Notes under the pieces: model-generated
Database searches by the model: none
Seen by the model: only the letters and a program-made list of their open reading frames with translations
What the model was told of the DNA's origin: nothing
Program-made: the position numbers and the translations under genes
In this document: in pieces, positions 54,494-64,000 of the stretch
How the letters are laid out: every line of letters begins with the position of its first letter
Numbering within the stretch: position 1 is the stretch's first letter
Source of the DNA: Adiantum capillus-veneris
Lineage: Eukaryota > Streptophyta > Polypodiopsida > Polypodiales > Pteridaceae
DNA: 64,000 nt
Assembly (NCBI GenBank): GCA_014529385.2
Contig: CM043955.1
Span: 137,537,608-137,601,607, forward strand
Reading direction: 5' to 3'

Positions 54494-55355
54494 GAGGTAG
54501 GGTCTAGAAATTTTCTCCATCCATGGATTGAATGTAGCTGGTGCATTAGTCAAGCCAAAAGGCATGACTGGATATTCATAAAGGCCAAACGTTGTACGAA
54601 ATGCGGTCTTTAGGATATCTTCATTCACTATCCTTATTTGATGGTAGCCAGTTTTAAGGTCAATCCTACTGAAGTAGGTAGAGCCTTGTAGCTTATCAAA
54701 CAGATTTGCTACCCGAGGTACGGGAAATCTGTTTTTGATAGTGATATGGTTTAGTGCGCGATAATCCACACACATGCGGTATGTACCATCTTTCTTTTGC
54801 ACTAAAAGGACTGGAGAAAAAAAGGATAGGAGCTATGCTCACCATCCATTTGTCTACCAATTCTTGTACTTGCCTCATGATCTCCTCTTGTTGAGCTTGT
54901 GAAACTCGATATAAGGAGGTTTATTAGGCAGTGAGATTCTTGATAGGAGCTCAATTTGATGGTCATCATCCCCTCGTTTTGGAGGTAAGTCCATAGGGAT
55001 ATCATCGATAAACACATCTTGGAATCCTTTTAAAAAGTTAGACAAGTCTAACTCTTCTTGATTCCTACCATTCACCTTTGATGAAACATTAGGCTCTTTT
55101 AGGGATTCTTTGACAAAAATCATGTACTCAGAAACTGAGCTCTTCATTGATTTATCAAGAGCAAGAGGATTTACAAGTGGTATAGTACGACCAAACTCAT
55201 TAGCATCTATATACATATTCTTTCCCCTGTAGGTGAAGTAAATTATCCTTTCAAGGAACTTCATGTTGATAGCCATGCAGTTGAACCATGGTACCCCTAG
55301 GATAGCATCCTCATGTTGGAGAGGAGAGATAAAGAAGTCTTCTTTGTTGACATAG
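54494..55355 (-). pseudogene. F1-b protease C-terminal part and RT N-terminal half
   Basis: YVNKEDFFISPLQHEDAILGVPWFNC is the end of protease, followed by the linker (SNFLKGFQDVFIDDIPMDLPPKRGDDD) and the RT start. A frameshift near 54,890 precedes [36 protein letters not shown] and NAPATFN. It joins the 43,476 segment once the Copia element is removed. Confidence 0.9.
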
Positions 55356-55527
55356 TGAGGCGGTCCGGGGTAGGCAAGAAGAAGAGTGGCCTCTAAGCAC
55401 CCTTCTAGGCTCCCGTGCTGCTCAATTGGGTTGGGGTTGGAAAAAACAACAAACACACATACAAACCCGCAACCTAACCCTACACAAATTTGGGGCACCA
55501 CCTAGTTTTGGATGCGAACTAGGACGC

Positions 55528-55620
<93 letters not shown>

Positions 55621-58096
55621 GAGAGAGAGTGCTCGGGCTGCTTTGAAATGTATCAACAGTGATCAAGCAAACACAATTATATATGTAAGAAAGAGGGAAG
55701 GGGGGAGGTACTTGTTGCACTAATACCTTCTTACAAATCTGTCACGACCAATCAAAGTGAGATTAGTATTTGTTCAACATAGCTTGAATAAATTACACCA
55801 CAACACATCACAAGAAAAGCCACCCCAATCACCGTCTTAAGGCCAGGGGAGTCCTCTCCACCCTGTCGCCCTCTTACAGTATGTAGGATTTATGGCTAAA
55901 TTGATGACAACACCCATAGACAAGATATCAAGAACTTAAAAAAAACACCAAGACACTTACACATCATTGTTGTCCATTACTTCACGTTGGAAGAGAGACA
56001 AAGTATCCAAGCTTACTCTAAATCCACCCTCCTTGTTTCAGCAAATGTTGGGCTTACACTAGTAGGAGAACTGATAGATTTCCTACTCTCAATTGAATGA
56101 TCACTCTCTCTTAAAATGGCATAGAGTTCCCTTGCTAATCACCCCTAATACAACACATGCATATGCATAAGACAATGAGCTTCCACTCAAGAGCTCCTTC
56201 TAGAGAGGTTGAGCTTGGCTTCTCAAGCTATAGCATAGTGCTCTTGCTTATGGCTCCCCCATTTGTGCTAGCTACACCCTCCTTTTATAGCAATTTTGAG
56301 GGCTAGGGTTACTCCTCTAACCATGGTTGGTTGGGTTAGATTTTCAGCACTTATCTAATTTCTTTTCCTTGGAATTATCAAGAAGTTGGTGTGGATAGAT
56401 GAAGAAGAGAGAGAGGAGAGAAGTGGAGGTGATAGGATTTTTCATAGTAGGTTAGTGTTAGTAAATTAGTAGAGTTAGTATTTTTATTGATTTACAAATG
56501 GAATTGGATATTTACAATGGGAGTATCCATGTAGGACACAAATAAGGAAGAAAAAACTCTTAATAGGTAAGAAAATATGGATTTCTTACAATGTTGATGC
56601 TCCAAGTGTTCTGAGTAGAGTCAATTTTGACGCTTGTTGACGGTCCACTAGCTTTGATGGTACGTTTTTTCTCCACTCTTGACCTTCCTTGAGAGCCAAG
56701 GTGATTGAATATGAGTAATCAATCAACATGGTTCTGTCTCTCAAGAGAAGAGGCTGAATTTTGTGGTATTCTTGATAGATATGGGTAATATGGAAGAGGA
56801 AAAATGAGACTAGGTGGTCAATTTTGGAATGGAAGTGTGTGTAGGAGACATGAGATCACCATGGCTTCTCTTATTCTTCAAGGTTGGGAAGAAGGTGAGT
56901 AGGGTGCAGAGAGGAGTGGTGAGAGAGGTGGGGATGATGAGTGGAGAAGTGTGTGTGAAAGAGGAAAATGATAAAGTGGAAGAGAGAGTGTGGCTACATA
57001 GCATGGGCAAACTGGGGTCCACCAATAAAATCATAGCTCACAGCTCGTAGCTCAAAAAAATATGAAAAAATTTGAGGTGAAATTTCAGCTCACGAGCTAC
57101 AACTTTTGTTTGTATCACCTTTTCAAATTCGGGGAGCATGTGATCTTTAAAAATTTAGCAAAACCGACTTTTTTTTTCCACTGCACAAAATCCTTGTGAG
57201 GTCGTTCTTTAGATGATTCTTTTGAATACCTCCAAGAGTGAGCCCCCCATGGTGCATGCATGCATGCCACATAACCTTGACCTTATTTGGTAGGTCTATA
57301 ATTGAAGATATTGTTGAGATCATGATATAAGTGAATAGTACAACTAACAAAATCAAATATTGAGGGGTCTAAAAAAAATATGTACATGTTAAATATAAAT
57401 AATATAGGTGGAAAAAATATAAAGGGGTCAAAATAAATCTCTCTCATTATAAGTCTACCACAAAAAAATACATATTTTTGGTGTTCTAATTTATGAGAGT
57501 AATAGAGAATAGATGTAGGAAGAAAAAAAAGACAAAAATAAGAGAAGCTTGCATGAAATTATTTTTATATGGAATAAAGAGTATGCAAAATGGTAAGAAA
57601 AAATATGGTAATGGTGAGTCAATGTACATAGCATAAATAACACACCATAGGTAGAAATATTTAAATAAATACCAAAATATTTATGAAAAATCCTTTTATT
57701 TAGGCCCTATATACAATGAAATATTTACACACAAATGGGCCATAATATACTTATATTTTTTATTTTTTTATTTTTTTGGCTCAACTAGCCCATTGACTAG
57801 CTAATTGAGGGTTTTTAAGAAGATATGGGAAAAGTCACACACACCTATATACAGTGAAAGGGTGAGCGTAACCACAATGTTTGAGTGATTTGATAGGGTG
57901 AGGTAACTCGCTATGGAAATAACAGAGAGCCGAAAAACGGCTATCATTAGCCCCCCCCCCTTAGATAATGGTACATTCATGTACCATTTATCCGACCATA
58001 CAACATGTAGATTGTGTAACGTCTGTCTTTGTCTGCTCTCATCTTTGAAGAACCTTTGTTGTATGATTAAAAAACCTTGTGTGATATGAAAGGTTC
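55356..58096. other. Unassigned region, AT-rich, no recognised gene or element end
   Basis: I find no LTR pair, TIR or conserved protein here. Short frames are unconvincing. It includes a (GA)n tract and, from about 57,000, very AT-rich sequence with a cluster of AGCTC/GAGCT motifs near 57,035-57,105. It separates the truncated 5' edge of F1-b from the fusion frame of F1-c. Confidence 0.55.
55530..55629. repeat. (GA)n microsatellite, about 100 bp
   Basis: A near-perfect GA run with one GATA interruption; the longest simple repeat in the window. Confidence 0.97.
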
Positions 58097-58924
58097 TCAG
58101 AGCCAATAGCAGGATATAATGAAGTGACTAAGTAAACCTCCTCCATTGAGAAAGTTTCCATAAGCACCCCCAGGATCAAAGATCTTGAAATATCTTTCCC
58201 AAAGAGAGATGTATGGTATGGAAACACTTACTGATTTCGGTTGAAGAAACTTGTAGATTTTATTGCTGTCCATCATTGCATCTATCACTATGAATGTGAT
58301 ATAAAAGATTGGTTGCTCTTCCTCTTGTGTAAAGTTGACGTATCTGCTACGATCTTCAAGAGCTTGTATGAGCAAATTCCTGAACTGTAGCTCATAAAAT
58401 TCATTCAACCTGGGTAGGCTCATCAAGTAAAAAATTCTATGACCTTCATGATTTATGAAAGCTTGATCCATGCTTCCAACCGCTATTGAAAGATATTGCA
58501 AATAGTTTACCACATAAGTAGATAATAGACAAAGGTTTCTATTGCTTCCAACACATTGGAAGAGAATAGATTTTGGTACTGATTGATGAAATATCCACAT
58601 GTAGCAATCAACAAGTTTTTCATCTATGATGAAGACCAGAAGCATCACAATGTGTGACCTCCATACACCGAAGAACCAAATGTAGAAGGTTTGGAAACAT
58701 CTGTTCATCACCGAGTATTCATGTCCTCTTCCACTTAAGGAGGTATGGTGCCCCCGATGAAAGGTATATGTGAAGAGAGGAGAAGTTGACTTTGAAGAGG
58801 TGAAATCCAATGTGAAGATGATTGGGGCTTCAAAAGTTTGGATTTTCTTGCTAAGAGATTGTCCCATGAATGAAGAGCCACCCACTAAAACACCATTGGA
58901 GAGAATGATACCCTTCTGACAGTT
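58097..58924 (-). CDS. Unknown 276-codon frame fused in frame to truncated F1-c pol
   Basis: The gypsy reading frame runs up to MCVDYRA in RT and then, without a stop, passes into NCQKGIILSNGVLVGGSSFMGQ and on to ..LLSHFIISCYWL. I do not recognise the protein. It is rich in Phe, Ile, Leu, Tyr and Ser, has two possible membrane-leaning stretches (FYIWFFGVWRSHIVMLLVFII near 58,660 and FYITFIVIDAMM near 58,290), an acidic FTQEEEQP, and ends near FDPGGAYGNFLNGGG. A 276-codon stop-free run in AT-rich DNA is unlikely by chance, so this may be a captured host exon, a fragment of another element or an env-like frame. An independent start (MGQSLSKKIQTF, near 58,867) exists. Confidence 0.4.
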   Translation of the reverse strand, partial: NCQKGIILSNGVLVGGSSFMGQSLSKKIQTFEAPIIFTLDFTSSKSTSPLFTYTFHRGHHTSLSGRGHEYSVMNRCFQTFYIWFFGVWRSHIVMLLVFIIDEKLVDCYMWIFHQSVPKSILFQCVGSNRNLCLLSTYVVNYLQYLSIAVGSMDQAFINHEGHRIFYLMSLPRLNEFYELQFRNLLIQALEDRSRYVNFTQEEEQPIFYITFIVIDAMMDSNKIYKFLQPKSVSVSIPYISLWERYFKIFDPGGAYGNFLNGGGLLSHFIISCYWL

Positions 58925-61318
58925 TGCTCTATAGTCGACACACATACGATATGTGCCGTCTTTCTTTTGCACTAATAGCACAGGTGAGCAAAATGGAGAT
59001 GAGCTAGGCCTAACCATGCCCTTCTCAATTAACTCATGCACTTGCCGCATAATCTCCTCTTGTTGAGCTTGAGAAACTCTATAAGGAGGTTTGTTAGGCG
59101 GTGAACTTCCTGGAAGAAGTTCAACTGCATGGTCGTCATTACCTCGTTTAGGAGGTAGCTCAGAAGGGATGTCGTCAATAAAGACATCTTGAAACCCCTT
59201 GAGAAAATTGGATAACTCTAATTCCTTTTGGTTGCTTTTATTTTCTTTTGCTAAAGCATTAGGTTCATTTTGAGAATCTTTAACAAAAATCATGTACACG
59301 GAAATAGAGCTCTTTATTGACTTGTTGAAAGCTGGTGTATGTACAATGGGGATGGTGTTACCCATCTCCCTAGCATCTATATACATGTCCTTTTCCCTGA
59401 ACTTAAAGGAGATTCTCCTTTCAGGAAATTTAACATGGGCAGCCAGACGGTCAAACCATGGTGCCCCTAGGATTACATCCTCATGCTTGAGAGGAGAGAT
59501 AAAGAAATCCTCTTTGTCCACATAGCCTTGGACATGAAGCCTCAATTTCCCGATTAAGGGAGTGACTGAAGCTTCTTGCCCCTTGAAGGCACTGTCTGCG
59601 GGTAGGATATCTCCCATCTCGTAGGATTGTATGCCTAGCTTGGTGGCTAACTCCATAGATATGAAATTGTGAGTAGAACCAGGGTCAAAGAGAATAAAAG
59701 CATCATGTTCTCTTACCTTTCCCCAAGCATGGCATAGAGGAGATCCTTTGTGGTGAGTTTGGTGAATCTCCTCCTCTTGGATTTCAACCAAAGAAGCTCT
59801 AGGAGGATCTTGGCGGTTGTTCTTTTGGGGACAAGCGCGGTACGCATGCCCTTGTTCGCCGCACTTGAAACACCGGTTATCTTTACGATAACGCTCAAGC
59901 TCTTCAGGAGAGAGTTTATTCTTTCCTTTGTAAACTCCCTTCTCTTTAGCTTTGTTGGAATTGCCCTTAGGAGACTTTTGGACATTGTCCTTCCCCTTAG
60001 GCTCATTGGAACCTTTGTTTTCCGGGGGCTTATTATTTCTTTTACCCCCCGTTTGGAAATTGATTCGCGAGGCCACCATAGTATGGTGTATTACCGCCGA
60101 TATGGTACGTGGCCTTTGGGAGTTGACATACTCCGCCATTTCTTCGGTTAAGCCCGCACAAAATTGTTGCTTTTGCTCTCCAAAATCCAACTTTTTGAAG
60201 ACAGTGGCTTTGAGTTGTAGGTCCCAAAACTTGTCTACATATTTGTGGATGGATTCATTGGGAGAGAGCTTTAAGCTTCGCCATTCTGTGAGTACTTTGT
60301 CTTTGGCATCGGTGGCCAAAAACTGCTTCATAATGGAAGCTCTTAAAGCCTTCCATGTTCGTGGAGCTTCACCGTTGGCTCGTAGGCTAGACCACCATTG
60401 TCTGGCGGACTTTTGAAAGTGCATAGCTACATGGCGTAGCTTAGAGGACTCCGTGAATCCCTCATCTCCAAACGCCGCATCGAATTGCTGGATAAAGGCC
60501 AAAACTTTGTCTGTAGCACCAAAGGTGCCATCATAGGTAAGGAAAGAGATGCTCTTCCCTCCCTCTTTGAATTTCTTCAGCTTGGACGACCTCTTCCATG
60601 CGGCATAGGATTTCCTATGGCCTCTTCTTTTTGATGGTTCAAAAGTTCCACCATCACTTTCTTCAGAAGATGAAGAATTTGAAGAAGGTGGAGAAGAGGG
60701 TGACCTCTTTCTCGCCTTTTTCTTGTCTTGATCTTTGTCGTCTTCACCATAGCTTTCATAAGAGGAAGAGGATAAAGAAGATGGAGAAGAGGGTGTCCTC
60801 TTTCTCGCCTTTTTCTTCTCTTGCTTTTTATCATCCCTCTTTGAATTATGGCGTGGAGAAGAGTGTGATGGTCTTCTCCGCTTTGGTGGTGATGGAGAGC
60901 GTTTAGCCCGCCGTCTTCGTGGAGCCATCTCCGCCGAGGTGGCGGGAGACTCGCTTCTTTCTCGTTCCTTCGGTGGAGGCTCTTGAGTTCTCCTTTGGGA
61001 AGGAGATGCATCATCAAGAAGTAAGTTCTTGAGCCCTTCATATGGATTCTCTTCTTCTTCCCAAATCGGAGAGAGACCTCTTTTGGTAGTCTCACAAGGA
61101 GGCTTCCTAGGTGTTCTCTCGTCATGGTGATGAGCTTGGAGAATCCCGTGAGCACGGAGCTGCCGTTGCACTTCACTTTGGAGAGATGGATTGCCCATGG
61201 CTTGTTGAAGCCTAGAAACAAGATAATTAACAAGCATTGAAGCATCATTAGTAGCTCGCTCATGAGCAAAATCAAAGTTATCAACATTAATTTCACTCTC
61301 TTTAATATTGTCAGCCAT
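58925..61318 (-). CDS. F1-c Gag-protease-RT(partial) polyprotein, uninterrupted
   Basis: This is a single open frame of nearly 800 codons in gypsy sequence. It holds MADNIKESEINVDNFDF, an Arg/Ser/Pro-rich basic region (about residues 130-235: RRRRAKRSPSPPKRRR, repeated KKARKR(T/S)PSS), and the capsid (AFIQQFDAAFGDEGFTESSKLRH; WWSSLRANGEAPRTWKAL; KQQFCAGLTEEMAEYV). Then come the knuckle CFKCGEQGHAYRAC, the protease (AFILFDPGSTHNFIS; LGAPWFDRL), the linker and RT up to [25 protein letters not shown]. The Gag and Pol parts are in one frame, as in many plant chromoviruses. It shows which segments F1-a has lost. The frame continues into the unknown sequence at 58,924. Confidence 0.92.
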
Positions 61319-61735
61319 TCTAACAACTTTTAGGTGTAAACTTTTTAGGTGTACTTTGGCACTTCAAGCCCTAGTTGCTACTCCTCTTTACCCCTTTAGA
61401 AAAAGCACTCAAGCTACTGTACCCGCGACTCGAATACCATTAATTGCAAGGAATAGAAGAGAGGGTCTTTCGACACCAAAACAGCACCGGCTCCTGTCAA
61501 GCTTCTAATAGCTCAATAGTGGTTAAGCCGTAGGCAAGCCCCGTAGGACTCCACTATTAAGACCATAGCTCTCGACGGTTATGCCCCGTTAACTGCACAA
61601 AGGCAGGCGCACTGCAAGGCTGAAAAATCCCTATTCTACTTACTCACAGGCAATTAATAATACCAACCATTTGTAGCTAGCTTGAGGACCTCCCTTCTTG
61701 AGCAAGAAAAGAGAAACCTTGAGCTCTGATACCAA
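58925..61735 (-). mobile_element. Ty3 chromovirus F1-c, 3'-truncated in RT
   Basis: On the minus strand it follows LTR 61,736-63,327 with the PBS TTGGTATCAGAGC (61,723-61,735). It contains the best-preserved gag-protease of the F1 family and then breaks off in RT at 58,925. RNase H, integrase, chromodomain and its own 3' LTR are missing. Confidence 0.9.
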
Positions 61736-63327
61736 TGTAACATTTAATGGCCTAAAATCTTATGTGTAGCGGAAATTAGCATGAACATAGTGAGCATTTC
61801 ATTAGAGTTGATTCCTAATGAGAATTACAAGAGTGCTTGGGTGGAGAGAGCAACAAAAAGCATAACACCTAGTTAGATAGCATCGACAATACTTTCAAAA
61901 GAGAGAGCAATTAAGCTATTGACAACAGTTGAGGACCGGATTTGCATGGAGCCGGTCCCCCCTCCAAAAGGCTTTGTATTATGGTTTCTCCCATCAAGAG
62001 AGACATTGTACAATACAATTCTTTGTGTTCCTTCAAGACGAGCAAGTGCAATGAAGATGGAAGCTTCATACACCAAGCAAAACACTTAATCAAACACAAC
62101 TTGAATTATCCTCGTTCTCAGACCCAAGACCTCACACACCTTCGAAGATGGTGAGAGCTAGCAGGGTATGAGAGTAGATTGAGAGGAAAAAGAAGTATCT
62201 TACGAGAAAGAAGTACATCTCCTCACATAATCACTCATATTAGCATAGCTTAGCTTAGTAATTAGCTTGGTAGAGAAGATGAGCATGCATTGAATCTTGG
62301 CTCTTGGTTGGATTTGCATCCACATGCCAAGAGAGTGTTGATGTAGGCTTCTATCTCACAAGCTTGGAGTAGGTGATGAGCTCTCCATTAAAGCTTGGGA
62401 GGAGATAGAGTATTTTCCCTTCACACATGGTCAAGTGTGAGAGTGTGTGTGTCAATGCCAAGCAAAAATCAGCCCCCTCTCTCTCTTGGGCGAGCCCTAG
62501 CTGCTAAGTTAGTCTGGCTTTTGCCTCATTGGACCTCCCCAGGTCAAGCCAATAGGGATTAAGCAGCATAAGTGATAGCCTTCTGACATGTGTCCCCCTT
62601 TCCCCTTTTGTGAGAGCTTTAGATAATTAAATAATTAAACTAAACTCTCATTGGACCCCTTTGCCTCCTGGCCAATAGGAATCAGGCAAGCCATGGGGCT
62701 CCTGAATGCTCATTGGACCCCTTGGGAGACTGCCCAATAGTCTTCTAGGACACTTAATTCTTATTGGTTTCTTTTATTAAATGTTTTTAAATTAATTAAA
62801 CTAGATTTACTCTAGCCTAATTCTCATTGGTCCACTTCAAGGGTCTTCCAATAGGAATTGGGCATACCTTGTGGGCATCTGGCCTAGGGAGCTGACATGT
62901 GTCCCTCATTCCCTTTGTGTAAAGGGAGCCTGTGTGTGTGTGTGTGTGGCTTTCTCTCTCATCCCCTAGCTTTGGGGCTCGCCCCCTCCCATGTAGGGAT
63001 GTAGAAAGACTTTTTGGGCACACACTATGCATCCAATTTTCCCTAAGGTTGACCTTTGGACACAACCTTTGAATTTTGGAACCTTAGCATTTTGGAAGTC
63101 TTAATGGGCTGAACCTTAGGGTCTTTTTAGCCCGTTGTTTCACATGGCTCTTTTGCAGATGGCCCCCCCTTTGGATCCCTATTTTCCCTCCTTTGGATCC
63201 CTACTGTGGCCGGTCTGCTAACTTAACCAATATTCTAGCTTTTTCTCCCTTGGCACTTCCCCACATTAAATGATCAGTTTAATATGAGAAAATCATTTAG
63301 GAGAATTAGATATTGATTATTATGACA
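61736..63327 (-). repeat. F1 LTR shared by F1-c (left) and F1-d (right)
   Basis: This 1,592-bp LTR runs from TGTAAC to ATGACA on the plus strand. On its left lie the PBS and gag of F1-c, so it acts as that copy's 5' LTR. On its right lie the PPT (63,328-63,344) and integrase end of F1-d, so it is also that copy's 3' LTR. Confidence 0.92.
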
Positions 63328-64000
63328 TTACCTCTCTCTTGAAATCATAGTCGTCCTCGACTATGGTGTAGAGAAGATAAAGCATATGCATGAGTCCTTT
63401 TCTTAGCGGGTAGAGGATCCCTATGTTACCCTACGACATCATTCCATAATGGATGACGAGTCCATTTGGCGCTTGAGAGCCTGAGGCTGCCGCAAGCATG
63501 TCTGCACATTAGTCCTATCAATCTTCCATAGTAGAGTGACAAGCTCTACTTGGTGTTCGGGAGACGTCGTCTCCGCAAACTTGATCTAAGCATGCATACT
63601 ACTTCATTTTTGTGCACAAATAAAGAAAAAGAGAGTCTTATAAGACAAAAATTTTTGTTCATTTTTAACATTTTGTACATTTGCTTACTCTTGGGAAGCA
63701 TTGTAAGCATTGACAAGGTTTAGGTTATCATTTAATTGTATGCCTTGCATCCATCTAGCATCTTCAAAAGGATAATTCTTAAACTTAATAAGATATCGTC
63801 GGATAGTCTTACCGCCTCTTAATACCTTGTCTTCATGTCGGAGAATGGACTCGGGCTGCAGCACCTCCTCGTGGTCCTCGATCTCCGGTGGGTCTTCAAT
63901 AGTTGGTTCTTGAGGTGGCTCTCCTTTGTAAGGCTTTAAGAGGCTCACATGAAAAGCATTGTGTATGAGCCAATGATTGGGCAACTTAAGTTGATAGGCC
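63328..64000 (-). mobile_element. Ty3 chromovirus F1-d, 3' end (continues past window)
   Basis: On the minus strand the integrase C-terminal region and chromodomain end at 63,685. About 340 bp of untranslated sequence and the PPT AAGAGAGAGGTAA follow, next to the shared LTR. The same untranslated block occurs before the 3' LTRs of F1-a (35,260-35,601) and F1-b (40,822-41,160). Confidence 0.9.
63685..64000 (-). CDS. F1-d integrase C-terminus with chromodomain (partial)
   Basis: The frame enters from beyond the window edge (AYQLKLPNHWLIHNAFHVSLLKPYKGEPPQEPTIEDPPE). It contains a chromodomain: ILRHEDKVLRGGKTIRRYLIKFKNYPFEDARWMQGIQL. No stop breaks the visible part. F1-a lacks this segment. Confidence 0.88.
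   Translation of the reverse strand, partial: AYQLKLPNHWLIHNAFHVSLLKPYKGEPPQEPTIEDPPEIEDHEEVLQPESILRHEDKVLRGGKTIRRYLIKFKNYPFEDARWMQGIQLNDNLNLVNAYNASQE

Larger units (their letters stand above)
39160..55355 (-). mobile_element. Ty3 chromovirus F1-b, 5'-truncated, interrupted by a Copia element
   Basis: On the minus strand this copy has part of protease, RT, RNase H, integrase, chromodomain, PPT and a 3' LTR (39,160-40,821). The 5' LTR, PBS and gag are missing: protease sequence begins abruptly at 55,355 (YVNKEDFFISPLQHED). The Copia element at 43,477-54,488 splits RT. It is a diverged relative of F1-a and F1-c. The left limit is set by resemblance of TGTAATGGAAATGGCC to the LTR tip of F1-c and is less certain than the others. 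Confidence 0.85.

Noticed and set aside
55355-55501. Start of a protein [13 protein letters not shown]... fused to F1-b protease
   Set aside because: The 49 codons upstream of the protease are chance-open sequence to the right of a truncation point, with no motif and next to a (GA)n tract.
57030-57110. Inverted AGCTC/GAGCT motifs as a possible transposon terminus
   Set aside because: The motifs are short and imperfect, and no matching second end or target duplication was found.
60577-61326. A 249-codon minus-strand frame overlapping the F1-c gag start
   Set aside because: It is the +1 shadow of the Arg/Ser-rich gag region, which tolerates open alternative frames because of its composition. 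The gag frame carries the conserved domains.
1-64000. tRNA or rRNA genes, CRISPR arrays, bacterial-type operons
   Set aside because: No such structures were seen. The tRNA-like strings are primer-binding sites next to LTRs, and the direct repeats are LTRs, minisatellites or simple repeats.

Overview
This window looks like transposon-dense nuclear DNA of a land plant, most likely a fern or another seed-free plant. The evidence is the plant-type Ty3 (chromovirus) and Copia elements with initiator-Met-tRNA primer sites, an L1/I-type LINE, and the first coding exon of a gene resembling the plant HP30/Tric branch of the Tim17/22/23 family. The species cannot be fixed from sequence alone. Almost all of the 64 kb consists of mobile elements inserted into one another. 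I reconstructed the order from 5-bp target-site duplications (TSDs), primer-binding sites (PBS), polypurine tracts (PPT) and paired LTRs.

Bases 1-24,700 form nest 1. A Copia LTR (1-221) and an old gag remnant (222-1,900) lead into Ty3 element C (from 2,158). The 5' LTR of C carries a non-autonomous DNA transposon flanked by TTAA (2,797-12,404). That transposon is itself split by Ty3 chromovirus D (3,467-11,746, TSD ACTAC). D is the youngest element with paired LTRs and still has gag, PR, RT, RNase H, integrase and chromodomain. The gag of C is interrupted by element B (13,665-19,541, TSD ATAGG), which encodes Gag-protease plus an unknown 294-codon extension and has no RT or integrase. C has lost most of pol, and its 3' LTR is chimeric and holds a solo LTR (21,977-23,098). 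A minus-strand gag remnant follows.

Bases 24,700-26,400 are the only host-like stretch: exon 1 of the HP30-like gene on the minus strand, with (CT)n tracts upstream. From 26,359 to 39,159 lie two copies of one LINE family, each associated with long (CT)n tracts. The first copy is split by Ty3 element F1-a (29,042-37,187), whose 5' LTR contains a Copia-type solo LTR. The second copy is cut off by F1-b.

Bases 39,160-55,355 form nest 2, four levels deep. The LINE holds F1-b (minus strand), F1-b holds a Copia element (43,477-54,488, TSD AATTT), and the Copia holds Ty3 element G3 (45,140-50,954, near-perfect TSD). From 55,356 to 58,096 I recognise no genes; the stretch has a ~100-bp (GA)n tract. 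From 58,925 to 64,000 two further minus-strand F1 copies share one LTR. The truncated pol of the left copy reads in frame into a 276-codon reading frame of unknown origin (58,097-58,924).

No element looks fully competent: each has stops, frameshifts, deletions or missing genes. The points most worth following up are the Gag-Pro-X element B, the TTAA-flanked (piggyBac-like) transposon with a readable empty site, the LINE/(CT)n association, and the F1-c fusion frame.
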